DNA of 64,000 bases from Donghicola tyrosinivorans (GTDB lineage: Bacteria > Pseudomonadota > Alphaproteobacteria > Rhodobacterales > Rhodobacteraceae): contig NZ_PVTQ01000015.1 in assembly GCF_003003355.1 (NCBI RefSeq), positions 37,209 through 101,208 on the forward strand. Reading direction: 5' to 3'. The position numbers were made by a program, and so were the translations under genes. Positions 56,379 to 64,000 of this stretch are shown piece by piece. The notes under the pieces were generated by a model. The model searched no databases, had not been told where the DNA came from, and saw only the letters and a program-made list of their open reading frames with translations. Within the stretch, counting starts at the first letter, position 1, and each line of letters opens with the position of its first letter.

Positions 56379-57548
56379 TCACGTGGTGTGCCAGCGGCCT
56401 TCGAAGTCCTCGGGGATGAGGGTGACCGAGGGATCGATTTGGTCGATGGTCTGGCGGCCGCAGAGGGCCATGGAGGTGTCCAGTTCCTTCTGGATGACTT
56501 CCAGTGCTTTGGTGACGCCTGCTTCGCCCATGGCGCCGAGGCCATAGATGTAGGCGCGGCCGATGTGGGCCGCTTTCGCGCCCATGGCGAGGGCTTTGAG
56601 TACGTCTTGGCCAGAGCGGATGCCGCTATCAATATGCACGTCGGTTTTGTGGCCGACTGCATCCACAATCGGGCGCAGCATGCGGATCGAACTGAGGGCA
56701 CCGTCCAGTTGTCGTCCGCCGTGGTTCGAGACAATGATGGCGTCGGGTTCCAGTTCGGCGGCGCGCTTGGCGTCTTCGACGTCCAGAATGCCTTTGAGGA
56801 TGACCTTGCCGCCCCACATCTCCATCAGCTTGGCGACTTTGCCCCAGTCGAGGGCGGGGTCGAACTGCTCGGCGGTCCAAGCGGACAGCGACGAGGTGTC
56901 GGTGACGCCAGATGCGTGGCCGACGATGTTGCCGAAGACGCGGCGCTTGGTTTGCAGCATCTCAAGGCCCCAAGCCCATTTGGTGGCAAGGTTGGCGATG
57001 GATTTGGGGGTCAGCTTCGGCGGGGCCGAGAGGCCGTTCTTCAGGTCTTTGTGGCGCTGGCCAAGGATTTGCAGGTCAAGCGTGATCACCAGCGCCGAGC
57101 ATTTGGCGGCTTTGGCACGCTCGATCAGGCGTTTGGTGTAGTCCATGTCCTTCATGGTGTAGAGCTGGAACCAGAAAGGCTTGTCGGTGTTCTCTGCCAC
57201 ATCCTCGATCGAGCAGATCGACATGGTGGAGAGGGTGTAGGGGACGCCGAATTTGCCTGCAGCGCGGGCGGCCAGAATTTCGCCATCCGCGTGCTGCATA
57301 CCAGTCATGCCGACAGGGGACAGGGCCAGCGGCATGGTGGCTTCTTGTCCGATAATCTGGGTTTTCTGGCTGCGGCCCGTCATGTCTACGGCCACGCGCT
57401 GGCGCAGGCGGATCTTGTCGAAATCAGTGACGTTTTCGCGGAAGGTCTGTTCGGTCCAGCTGCCGCTTTCGCAGTAATCAAAGAACATCCGCGGGGCGCG
57501 GCGTTCGTGGATTCTCTTCAAATCCTCGATGCAAGTGATGACAGGCAT
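56379..57548 (-). CDS. lldD: L-lactate dehydrogenase-like FMN-dependent hydroxy-acid dehydrogenase
   Basis: This 389-residue alpha-hydroxy acid dehydrogenase has the catalytic His in SNHGGRQLDG, the start MPVITCIEDLKRIHERRAPRMFFDY typical of LldD, and the FMN-binding LTLDLQILGQR-like strand. It oxidises L-lactate (or a related hydroxy acid) to pyruvate, passing electrons to quinone. ATG 57548 lies 9 bases after GGAG, and that site sits within a long dyad (57551-57597) also related to a site before the cupin gene. Confidence 0.9.
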   Translation of the reverse strand: MPVITCIEDLKRIHERRAPRMFFDYCESGSWTEQTFRENVTDFDKIRLRQRVAVDMTGRSQKTQIIGQEATMPLALSPVGMTGMQHADGEILAARAAGKFGVPYTLSTMSICSIEDVAENTDKPFWFQLYTMKDMDYTKRLIERAKAAKCSALVITLDLQILGQRHKDLKNGLSAPPKLTPKSIANLATKWAWGLEMLQTKRRVFGNIVGHASGVTDTSSLSAWTAEQFDPALDWGKVAKLMEMWGGKVILKGILDVEDAKRAAELEPDAIIVSNHGGRQLDGALSSIRMLRPIVDAVGHKTDVHIDSGIRSGQDVLKALAMGAKAAHIGRAYIYGLGAMGEAGVTKALEVIQKELDTSMALCGRQTIDQIDPSVTLIPEDFEGRWHTT

Positions 57549-57550
57549 TA

Positions 57551-57597
57551 CAAATCGCTCCAATTGGTATGGAAGTTTTACCAATCGGGGCGATTTG
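57551..57597 (-). promoter_or_regulatory. Nested dyad over the lldD ribosome binding site
   Basis: Outer arms CAAATCGC (57551-57558) and GCGATTTG (57590-57597) enclose ATTGGTA (57563-57569) and TACCAAT (57579-57585). The GGAG of lldD lies between the outer and inner arms. The 9-mer CCAATTGGT (57560-57568) recurs before the cupin gene, which suggests one regulator, plausibly a GntR/LldR-type protein. Confidence 0.55.
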
Positions 57598-57605
57598 GGG
57601 CAAGG

Positions 57606-58094
57606 CTATTTCTTGGACCCTGCGTAAGGTTCTGTGATGCCGTCGTGATCGACCACATTCCAAGGCAGACCCTGATTGCGGAAGATGCGCTTTTGCTGGT
57701 TCGGGTAATCGCCCACGTCATGGGGCAGCCGCTGCCCGACCACGATGCAGCGCAGAGTTTCATTGCCCGTGTTGGTGATGCCGTGGGGCAGGCCACCGGC
57801 GCGGTAGCCGATGAAATCGCCGGGTCCGATGGGATGGGTCTGATCCCCGATATAGGCGGCCGCATTGCCCGCTAAGACGTATACGCATTCGTCTTCAAAG
57901 TAGTGGACATGGAATTCGGTGGTATCAAAGCCCGGTTCGACCTCGATGATGTGGAAGCCAAGGCCGGTCAGGCCGGTGAGATCGCCAAGGCTTTTGTTCA
58001 CCCGTTGGGCGTTGGGGTTCAAAAAGTGGGTTTTGTGCAGCCCCTCCATGCTGGCAATCTCATCTGCGCGCAGGATGTAGGTGTCTTGGGTCAT
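57606..58094 (-). CDS. Cupin-domain protein
   Basis: This 162-residue protein has a cupin barrel with FHVHYFEDECVYVLAG (two His and Glu metal ligands, about residues 65-80) and GDFIGYRAGGLPHGITNTG with the late His. It may bind a metal ion and a small carboxylate. ATG 58094 follows aagaggccgac. It precedes lldD on the same strand (gap of 57 bases) and shares a CCAATTGGT palindrome in its upstream region, so both are probably in one regulon. Confidence 0.85.
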   Translation of the reverse strand: MTQDTYILRADEIASMEGLHKTHFLNPNAQRVNKSLGDLTGLTGLGFHIIEVEPGFDTTEFHVHYFEDECVYVLAGNAAAYIGDQTHPIGPGDFIGYRAGGLPHGITNTGNETLRCIVVGQRLPHDVGDYPNQQKRIFRNQGLPWNVVDHDGITEPYAGSKK

Positions 58095-58111
58095 GTCGGC
58101 CTCTTGAATGC

Positions 58112-58129
58112 TCAAACCAATTGGTCTGA
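58112..58129. promoter_or_regulatory. Palindrome upstream of the cupin gene
   Basis: TCAnACCAATTGGTnTGA is centred 27 bases before the cupin ATG, and its core CCAATTGGT occurs again in the lldD leader. It is a candidate binding site of a dimeric regulator; the regulator is not encoded nearby. Confidence 0.5.
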
Positions 58130-58205
58130 TCGTACGAGGGGGCAGCGGACACGCCTAATTATATTGGCGTGAGCAAGTGTTTCAGGGCGCACTTTGGCCG
58201 GAAAC

Positions 58206-58230
58206 GAAAAAGAGGCCCCGTGGGCCTCTT
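58206..58230 (-). terminator. Intrinsic terminator after trpA
   Basis: The stem AGAGGCCC/GGGCCTCT has a CGT loop and a left-hand A-run (gaaaaa) that gives U residues for the leftward transcript, 28 bases past the trpA stop. Confidence 0.85.
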
Positions 58231-58257
58231 TGCGTGTCTTTGATATTGTTCGGGCGC

Positions 58258-59049
58258 TTAGGCCGCGTGGGCGCCGTCGGCGAGGCTTTTGACAAAGGCA
58301 GCGATATCTTCGACCGACTTACCCTCGGCGATCTGGTTCACGATGGCAGAACCCACAACAGTGCCGTCCGCGATGCCTGCGATGGATTTCGCGGTCTCGG
58401 GCGATTTGACGCCGAAACCTACGATGATCGGCAGGTCGGTTTGCGATTTGATGCGGGCGACCTCGGGGGCGACGGTGGCGGCGTTCGCCTCGGCCGCGCC
58501 GGTGATGCCGGTGATCGAGACATAATACACAAAGCCGCTGGTGTTCTGCAGCACCTTGGGCAGACGCTTGTCATCGGTGGTCGGGGTCGCAAGGCGGATG
58601 AAGTTGATGCCTTTGGCCTGCGCGGGGATGCATAGCTCTTCGTCTTCTTCGGGAGGCAGGTCGACGATGATCAGACCGTCAATGCCAGCCTCGACCGCGT
58701 CATCAAGGAACTTGTCCACGCCGCGGTTATAGATGGGGTTGTAGTAGCCCATCAGCACGATCGGGGTGGTGCTGTCGTCCTTCCGGAACTCGCGCGCCAT
58801 TTGCAGGGTCTTTTCCAGTGTCATGCCGCCAGCCAAGGCGCGCTGACCGGCCAGCTGGATGGTCGGGCCGTCGGCCATGGGATCGGTAAAGGGCACGCCC
58901 AGTTCGATCACGTCCACGCCCGCGGCGGGCAGGGCCTTCATCACCTCAAGGGATTTGTCATAATCGGGATCGCCGCCCATGATGTAGGCCACGAAGCCTT
59001 TCTTGTTCTGCTCTTTGAGTGCAGCGAACTTTGCGTCGATCCGAGTCAT
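58258..59049 (-). CDS. trpA: Tryptophan synthase alpha chain
   Basis: This 263-residue TIM barrel has the catalytic Glu and Asp in [16 protein letters not shown], the segment [13 protein letters not shown] and the phosphate loop [14 protein letters not shown]. It cleaves indoleglycerol phosphate and channels indole to TrpB. It is on the minus strand, 8 kb from trpB and without other trp genes near it, which means the trp genes are dispersed in this organism. Confidence 0.97.
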   Translation of the reverse strand: MTRIDAKFAALKEQNKKGFVAYIMGGDPDYDKSLEVMKALPAAGVDVIELGVPFTDPMADGPTIQLAGQRALAGGMTLEKTLQMAREFRKDDSTTPIVLMGYYNPIYNRGVDKFLDDAVEAGIDGLIIVDLPPEEDEELCIPAQAKGINFIRLATPTTDDKRLPKVLQNTSGFVYYVSITGITGAAEANAATVAPEVARIKSQTDLPIIVGFGVKSPETAKSIAGIADGTVVGSAIVNQIAEGKSVEDIAAFVKSLADGAHAA

Positions 59050-59258
59050 ATGCGTACTTCCGTCCCTGTGTTGACTGGGAAGGTGTTACGCAGATGGGGG
59101 CGGGGGTCAAGGTGTCGGAGGGGCTTGGACGCGCCAGTTTTTAACCATGAGGCACGTTCCTGCGGGATTGCGACGCTTTCGGGCGCGTTTGCGATTGACG
59201 TGGGGGCGGGCAAGACTTCGATCCTAAGGTGCTTCTATTTGAAACGACTGGATTTGAG

Positions 59259-59573
59259 ATGCTGGAACTACGGCCCAACTGTGAATGGTGCGGCTGCGAT
59301 CTGCCGCCTGAGTCAAGCGAGGCGCGCATTTGCAGCTATGAATGTACCTATTGTGCGAAATGCGTGGATGAGGTGCTGCATAACGTCTGTGCGACTTGCG
59401 GAGGTGGCTTTGCACCCCGTCCGATCCGTCCCAAAGGTGCCCACCGGCCGGGTCTGACGCTGGGGTTGGGGCACCAGCCTGCCAGCACAGAAAAGGTTCT
59501 GTCCCGCTGGTCGCGGGAAGAGGTGGAAAGCTTTTGCGGGCAGCTTGCGGATATCCCTCCGAACCAGCGTTAA
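59259..59573 (+). CDS. DUF1272 family zinc-ribbon-like protein
   Basis: This 104-residue protein has the DUF1272 core in the first 58 residues: MLELRPNCEWCGCDLPPES, then CSYECTYCAKCVDEVL and CATCGGGF, with about ten Cys. Members are predicted small metal-binding proteins of unknown role. A non-conserved tail of about 45 residues follows. ATG 59259 matches the family start even though the ribosome binding site is weak. Confidence 0.85.
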   Translation: MLELRPNCEWCGCDLPPESSEARICSYECTYCAKCVDEVLHNVCATCGGGFAPRPIRPKGAHRPGLTLGLGHQPASTEKVLSRWSREEVESFCGQLADIPPNQR

Positions 59574-59678
59574 ATCCGCAGTTCCAAGGGCGGGCGGGGG
59601 CTTTCCCGTATGCCCGCTCTTGACCCGTGCCCCCAAGACACCCTAGATGCCCCCGATCAAGCACAAGGAGCGCCGCAT

Positions 59679-60776
59679 ATGGGCTTTAAAATGGGGATCG
59701 TGGGTCTGCCGAACGTGGGCAAATCTACTCTGTTCAACGCACTGACCAAGACCGCAGCGGCGCAGGCGGCGAACTTTCCGTTCTGCACCATCGAGCCCAA
59801 CGTGGGCGAAGTGGGTGTTCCCGATGCACGTCTGGACAAGCTGGCCTCGATTGCCGGCTCGAAAGAAATCATTCCGACCCGCATGACCTTTGTGGACATC
59901 GCCGGTCTGGTGAAGGGCGCGTCCAAGGGCGAAGGTCTGGGCAACCAGTTCCTTGCCAACATCCGCGAGACCGACGCCATCGCGCAGGTTTTGCGCTGCT
60001 TTGAGGATGACGACATCACCCACGTGGATGGTCGCGTTGATCCCATCGCGGACGCTGAAACCATCGAGACCGAGTTGATGCTGGCCGACATGGAAAGCAT
60101 CGAAAAGCGTATGGCGAACCTGACCCGCAAGATCCGTGGCGGTGACAAGGATGCCATCGCGCAAGAGCGTCTGCTGAAGATGGCTCTGGAAGTGCTGGAA
60201 AGCGGCAAGCCTGCCCGCACTGTGGACGTTGACGAAGACGACCAGAAGGCGTGGAAGATGCTGCAACTGCTGACCTCCAAGCCCATTCTCTACGTTTGCA
60301 ACGTGGATGAGGCCTCGGCAGGCACCGGCAACGCCTTCAGCGCCAAGGTCGAAGCTATGGCCGCCGAGCAGGGCGCAAGCACCGTCATCATCAGCGCGGC
60401 GATCGAAGAAGAGATCAGCCAGCTGGACGCCGAAGAAGCCGAGATGTTCTTGGGTGAGATGGGGCTGGAAGAGCCGGGTCTGGATCGTCTGATCCGCGCG
60501 GGCTATAATCTGCTCGGACTGCAAACCTACTTCACCGTCGGTCCGAAAGAGGCCCGCGCATGGACCATCCGCAAGGGCTGTCTGGCCCCTCAGGCGGCAG
60601 GCGTCATTCATGGTGACTTCGAACGCGGCTTCATCCGTGCCGAGACCATCGCCTACAACGATTATATCGCTGGCAACGGCGAAGCAGGCGCGAAGGAAGC
60701 GGGTAAGATGCGTGTGGAAGGCAAGACCTATGAGGTCAAGGACGGCGACGTTCTGCACTTCCTCTTCAACGCCTGA
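59679..60776 (+). CDS. ychF: Redox-regulated ATPase YchF (Obg family)
   Basis: This 365-residue Obg-like protein has G1 GLPNVGKST, the switch pattern DIAGLVKGASKGEGLGNQF and the YVCNVDE motif replacing NKxD, which marks ATP preference. The C-terminal TGS-like domain (TYFTVGPKEARAWTIRKG, AAGVIHGDFERGFIRAE) is present. ATG 59679 follows aaggagcgccgc. It is involved in ribosome and stress regulation. Confidence 0.97.
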   Translation: MGFKMGIVGLPNVGKSTLFNALTKTAAAQAANFPFCTIEPNVGEVGVPDARLDKLASIAGSKEIIPTRMTFVDIAGLVKGASKGEGLGNQFLANIRETDAIAQVLRCFEDDDITHVDGRVDPIADAETIETELMLADMESIEKRMANLTRKIRGGDKDAIAQERLLKMALEVLESGKPARTVDVDEDDQKAWKMLQLLTSKPILYVCNVDEASAGTGNAFSAKVEAMAAEQGASTVIISAAIEEEISQLDAEEAEMFLGEMGLEEPGLDRLIRAGYNLLGLQTYFTVGPKEARAWTIRKGCLAPQAAGVIHGDFERGFIRAETIAYNDYIAGNGEAGAKEAGKMRVEGKTYEVKDGDVLHFLFNA

Positions 60777-60805
60777 TCTTCGCTGAGATCGCTATCAAGC
60801 AGCGC

Positions 60806-60936
60806 GCTGAAATTGTCCCCGTAATTTCGCTATTCGGGGCATTTCAGCTGCCACTTGAGGGGGCATGGTCTGCCACCGCTGCTTAAGCTGTTGAGTTTGT
60901 TAGAATCATAAAACGCCGTCCAGTTGGGCGGCGTTT
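60806..60936. repeat. Double-hairpin intergenic element
   Basis: After ychF lies a dyad GCTGAAAT + CCCCG / CGGGG + ATTTCAGC (60806-60848) with a 13-base loop. About 60 bases later comes AAACGCC/GGCGTTT (60911-60936). The first hairpin lacks a T-run, so it looks like a repeat element rather than a terminator. I remember similar sequences in other Rhodobacterales, but copy number cannot be checked here. The minus-strand frame at 60830-61075 has no coding signs. Confidence 0.5.
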
Positions 60937-61063
60937 CTCTTGCCAAGATTCTGCGCCGCCGCATGGCCGCTGTGAGCCCAAATGCGCCTTCCTGAAAAAG
61001 CACTTTACTTGATCTGATATCTATAGCTGGCTCGACGGACAGGAATTTGTTGGGAGTATAGTT

Positions 61064-61690
61064 ATGGAATTTCACGTCTGGCTCGCGTTCGCGTCCGCTT
61101 CAATTGCTCTGCTGTTGATACCGGGGCCGACCGTGCTTTTGATTTTGAGTTATGCCATTAGCCAGGGCCGCCGGGTTGCACTGGCGACGGTTGCGGGGGT
61201 CGCGCTAGGCGATCTGGTCGCCATGTCCGCATCTTTGGCAGGACTGGGTGCATTGGTTCTAGCGTCTTCCAAGCTGTTTATTCTTTTGAAATGGGTCGGG
61301 GCGATCTATCTCGTGTATCTCGGGATCAAGTTGTTTCGGAGCGCGCCAGATGCTTCCCTGGGGATGCTGGACGATGCGCCCGTAACGTCCCCTCGCAAGG
61401 TCTTTGCTCATTCTGCTGCGGTCACGGCGCTCAACCCCAAATCCATTGTTTTCTTCATCGCTTTCGTCCCGCAGTTCATCAATCCGAACACAGATTTGGG
61501 ACCGCAGTTTGGGTTGCTTATTGCTACCTTCGTCGGCTTCGCAGCGATCAATGCACTTGCCTATGCCCTGCTCGCTGACAAGTTGCGCCAGAAGATCGTT
61601 CGTCCGTCCGTGCTGCCATTTTTGACTAGGCTGGGAGGCGGTGCGCTTGTGGCAATGGGGGTCGCAACCGCTACGATGCGCCGTTCTTGA
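61064..61690 (+). CDS. LysE/RhtB-family amino-acid exporter
   Basis: This 208-residue protein has about six membrane helices (for example LAFASASIALLLIPGPTVLLIL, VGVALGDLVAMSASLAGLGALVL). It has the LysE/RhtB signature LIPGPTVLLILSYAISQGRR and KWVGAIYLVYLGIKLFRSAP. It exports amino acids or related compounds; the substrate is not predictable. The start ATG 61064 lies 6 bases after gggagt. Confidence 0.9.
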   Translation: MEFHVWLAFASASIALLLIPGPTVLLILSYAISQGRRVALATVAGVALGDLVAMSASLAGLGALVLASSKLFILLKWVGAIYLVYLGIKLFRSAPDASLGMLDDAPVTSPRKVFAHSAAVTALNPKSIVFFIAFVPQFINPNTDLGPQFGLLIATFVGFAAINALAYALLADKLRQKIVRPSVLPFLTRLGGGALVAMGVATATMRRS

Positions 61691-62140
61691 TCGCAACGCT
61701 TCAGGCGGCTTTGTCCCGCATTGCCGACGTTTGATGGTGGTTCATGGTTTCGCCTGTGGCGAAGGTTTGCTCCATTCAATACTGGGTGGGCAGAGAAAAG
61801 GCGACAGAGCTATGATCTGCGACTGTGGCAAATCCGGCTGGGGAATTCTAGCGCGCTTCGGTTTTCTAGGGCGCGGTTTTCTTTTGCAGGTCAAAGCGTC
61901 GGATTCGATGAAATGCTGGCGGACGATTACACGTTTCGCGATGCCGCCAGACGCGCCGGTTAGCCCATCTTTCAATTCGCCGCTTGGTGTGAGTTGGCCT
62001 TAATTGTCAGTCGCTCACATCACGTGGATATGATGATGAAGTCCAGTAAAATAAGGGGTTTTCACGTCTTTCCCCTTGGTGGAATCTGCGGCCTCTGAGA
62101 AAATCAGTTCAATTTTGATATTCTTCTTTGAGGTTGTATT
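61691..62140. other. Gap of about 450 bases without a convincing gene
   Basis: Several short open frames overlap here on both strands (for example plus 61721-61963, ending DEMLADDYTFRDAARRAG). None has a good ribosome binding site, recognisable similarity or codon use like the neighbours. It may hold a degraded gene. The last 50 bases are AT-rich and contain ttgaggttgtatt, the leader of the RTX gene. Confidence 0.4.
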
Positions 62141-63595
62141 ATGACGATCAAGTGGGACTTCACCGGTGGCGGTACGCCGGTGCTTGATACTTTGTGGGCC
62201 TTTCTGGATTGGTCCTCTCAGACGGTTCTGGATGAGAACAATACCATCTACGGGATCACGCTGCCCTACGCGACGGACTATATCTACTACGCAGTCGATG
62301 ACAGCGCGTCCCAGACGACGGTTTCTAGCGATATCGCAATTTGGCCGCCCTATGGGTCGTATACGATGGACCTGAGTTATTCAGATCGGATCACCTACAC
62401 GGACGGCACACAGCAACTGTCCTTGCTGGGCCACAATCTGGATGCGGTTGGCACCGATACCTATTGGTTCGATGCCAATGTGGTGGGCGTGACCTTCTAC
62501 GACAGCGCCACCGGAGAGCACTGGATCGCCGTTCTGGAAGATTTGGAACTGTCACCGACCGATCTGATGGCGCTTTATACCGAGAACGGCTCGGCGGCCA
62601 TGACGCGTCTTCTGATGCAAGGCGAAGACCAGATGACCGGCTCGGACGGGGCGGATGTGTTCAGCAGTTACGGCGGCAACGATTTCCTCAGTGCGGGCGC
62701 GGGGAATGACGTGCTCAATGGCGGCGCCGGCGCGGACAGCCTTTATGGCGGTGACGGAGATGACCGACTGTCAGGCAGCTTTGGCGCAGACTTCCTTTAT
62801 GGCGGTGCTGGCGCGGACAGCCTCTATGGCGGCAAGGGGCACGATTATCTGGATGCTGGATCTGGCGAGGATTGGCTGTACGGCGGTGCAGGGAATGACA
62901 CTCTGTCGGGCAGCTATGACAGTGGCTCGACCGTCCATTTGAACGGTGGCGATGGCAACGACTGGCTTTATGCGAACGGCTCTGGCCTTGCGATCATGAA
63001 CGGCGGGGAAGGAGACGACTATCTGGTCGGCTCTTGGACCGGCTATACGTCCGAGCGTACCAAGATGTACGGAGGCAACGGCAATGACACGCTGATCTCT
63101 GACTTCTCGGATGACACGATGTTCGGGCAGGACGGTGATGATCTGCTGCTGGGCGGCAAAGGGGCCAACGTGATGTTTGGCGGCGCAGGCAACGACACAT
63201 TGCGCGGCCGTGGCGGCGATGACCGGATCAGCGGCGGCGACGGTAATGATCTGATCTTCGGCGGGGCAGGCGATGACACCCTGCGTGCTGGCGCTGGCGG
63301 CGACACCCTTAGCGGCGGCAACGGCGCGGACCTGTTTATCTTCCGCGAGACAGATGAAGTCGTGACCATGACCGATTTCGTACGGACAACTGACCGGATC
63401 ATTCTTGAAGGCATGGCGGATCTTCTGGATACTGCAATCCTCGCGTATTCCTCAGCAGATCCGATCGATAGTGGGATTGATGGTGGAGGCGAGCAGCAAT
63501 ATCTCTCGACGACGCATATCTTTATCGGCGATTTGGAATTGCGATTTATCGGGACAGGGCAGGATATCACCCTGGATGATCTGCTGTTCAGCTAA
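62141..63595 (+). CDS. RTX-type calcium-binding secreted protein
   Basis: This 484-residue protein has no cleavable signal peptide. The N-terminal 165 residues are unassigned and rich in Tyr, Asp, Thr and Ser. About a dozen nonapeptide RTX repeats follow from about residue 170 to 405 (GGAGADSLYGGDGDDRLSG, GGAGNDTLRGRGGDDRISG). The hydrophobic C-terminal domain (DRIILEGMADLL to LDDLLFS) should be the type I secretion signal. No HlyB/HlyD transporter genes are in the window. It probably has an extracellular calcium-stabilised role; the enzyme activity is unknown. Confidence 0.88.
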   Translation: MTIKWDFTGGGTPVLDTLWAFLDWSSQTVLDENNTIYGITLPYATDYIYYAVDDSASQTTVSSDIAIWPPYGSYTMDLSYSDRITYTDGTQQLSLLGHNLDAVGTDTYWFDANVVGVTFYDSATGEHWIAVLEDLELSPTDLMALYTENGSAAMTRLLMQGEDQMTGSDGADVFSSYGGNDFLSAGAGNDVLNGGAGADSLYGGDGDDRLSGSFGADFLYGGAGADSLYGGKGHDYLDAGSGEDWLYGGAGNDTLSGSYDSGSTVHLNGGDGNDWLYANGSGLAIMNGGEGDDYLVGSWTGYTSERTKMYGGNGNDTLISDFSDDTMFGQDGDDLLLGGKGANVMFGGAGNDTLRGRGGDDRISGGDGNDLIFGGAGDDTLRAGAGGDTLSGGNGADLFIFRETDEVVTMTDFVRTTDRIILEGMADLLDTAILAYSSADPIDSGIDGGGEQQYLSTTHIFIGDLELRFIGTGQDITLDDLLFS

Positions 63596-63689
63596 GTGAT
63601 CAAAGGGTGGTAGGCCGAGCGTAAATTTCTGTCCAGAAACAGACATTCTGCTCTTGTGCCTTCCGCCCGAGATATGTAGACCCGTCGGC

Positions 63690-63779
63690 GGAGACGTGGC
63701 CGAGTGGTCGAAGGCGCTCCCCTGCTAAGGGAGTATACCGGGAACGGTATCGAGGGTTCGAATCCCTTCGTCTCCGCCA
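63690..63779 (+). tRNA. tRNA-Ser (anticodon GCU)
   Basis: The 90-base gene has acceptor stem GGAGACG with CGTCTCC, discriminator G and encoded CCA. The anticodon arm CTCCCCTGCTAAGGGAG carries GCT, reading AGC and AGU codons. A long variable arm (TATACCGGGAACGGTATC) and the T-arm GAGGGTTCGAATCCCTT are present, all as expected of tRNA-Ser. An integrase gene starts 144 bases downstream, making this tRNA the likely attachment site. Confidence 0.97.
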
Positions 63780-63826
63780 TTAAATTTCCGGCGGAAATTT
63801 TATTTCACCATAAAGTCAATGACTTG

Positions 63827-63902
63827 ATAGGTGCGCGGCCTGCGCTTGCGGTACCCCTGCATTGTTCTGGTTCGCATTTTGGTTCACAATCTGGTTCACG
63901 AA
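63827..63902 (+). promoter_or_regulatory. TGGTTC-type direct repeats before the integrase
   Basis: Three direct repeats of the form TGGTTCrC occur at about 63870-63899 (ctggttcgc, ttggttcac, ctggttcac), spaced about 12 bases, between the tRNA and the integrase start. They could be arm-type binding sites for the integrase or a regulator. Upstream of them the sequence is AT-rich for 60 bases. Confidence 0.4.
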
Positions 63903-63922
63903 GAGGCAGTGGAGGGCGCTCG

Positions 63923-64000
63923 ATGTCGGTCGTCAAACGCGGTGGCGTGTACCATCTACGGCGGCGTGTTCCTGTCCGCTTCTCGAACATCGAGACCCGT
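63923..64000 (+). CDS. int: Tyrosine-type site-specific integrase (partial, 5' end)
   Basis: Only the first 26 codons are inside the window, MSVVKRGGVYHLRRRVPVRF to ETR at 64000. The pattern GGVYHLRRRVP is the N-terminus of phage-type integrases (DUF6538 group). ATG 63923 follows gtggagggcgctcg. It lies just downstream of tRNA-Ser(GCU), so it is the first gene of an integrated element (prophage or genomic island) continuing beyond the window. The catalytic domain cannot be seen. Confidence 0.75.
   Translation, partial: MSVVKRGGVYHLRRRVPVRFSNIETR

Noticed and set aside
56343..57875. Plus-strand open frame of 510 codons across lldD and the cupin gene
   Set aside because: It covers two unrelated genes on the other strand and its translation has no recognisable domain.
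60830..61075. Minus-strand frame of 81 codons in the gap after ychF
   Set aside because: It runs through the dyads of the hairpin element and shows no ribosome binding site or domain.

Overview
The window looks like a chromosomal segment of a marine alphaproteobacterium of the order Rhodobacterales (Roseobacter-like). The evidence is the high GC content, the SAM/SAH-type riboswitch in front of metK (a class known essentially from Rhodobacterales), the irr/fabA-fabB-fabI neighbourhood, the TRAP-linked uronate operon, and many proteins whose closest recognisable relatives are in that group. About 65 protein genes, one tRNA gene, one riboswitch and many intrinsic terminators can be supported.

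Layout. 1-9654: a TRAP transporter (only the last 36 codons of the binding protein are inside the window) followed by an apparently complete oxidative hexuronate pathway: uronate dehydrogenase, galactarolactone isomerase, galactarolactone cycloisomerase, keto-deoxy-hexarate dehydratase and 2-oxoglutarate semialdehyde dehydrogenase. A PfkB sugar kinase and an SGNH esterase follow, and the segment is closed by a convergent FCD/GntR regulator. 9835-15057: a DUF2254 membrane protein, then heme oxygenase, bacteriophytochrome kinase and a PAS protein (red-light sensing). 15061-16394: gph and rpe. 16621-20479: a glucosylglycerate module with synthase and phosphatase on one strand and a convergent GH13 phosphorylase. 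20628-25078: an ArsR regulator with SqrR/BigR-type cysteines, then two coupled groups containing three alpha/beta hydrolases, a PLP dehydratase and a haloacid dehalogenase. 25238-29500: an FKBP isomerase, a GFA protein, fabI-fabB-fabA and divergent irr.

29592-33758: a hybrid histidine kinase coupled to a cysteine-less, exported molybdopterin-oxidoreductase-like protein, then a glycosyltransferase-like protein. 33865-44431: miaB, an OmpA protein and a lipoprotein sharing a motif, phoH-ybeY-corC-lnt, riboswitch-metK, trmB, aroA and a GFA protein. 44498-50318: cmk, a GNAT protein, rpsA, ihfB-lapA-trpF and trpB. 50541-52204: two exported Asp-rich repeat proteins and a membrane-anchored LuxR-type regulator. 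52201-54141: DUF2237, pth and rplY. 54380-56325: a divergent sulfotransferase and methyltransferase, more AT-rich than their surroundings. 56379-60776: lldD and a cupin gene with shared palindromes, trpA on the opposite strand from trpFB, DUF1272 and ychF. 60777-64000: a double-hairpin element, a LysE exporter, about 450 bases with no clear gene, an RTX protein, and tRNA-Ser(GCU) followed at the window edge by the start of a tyrosine-type integrase, which marks a probable genomic-island boundary.

The least explained items are the Asp-repeat/membrane-LuxR trio, the kinase paired with a cysteine-less Mo-oxidoreductase-like protein, and the palindromes covering the ribosome binding sites of lldD and the GH13 phosphorylase.
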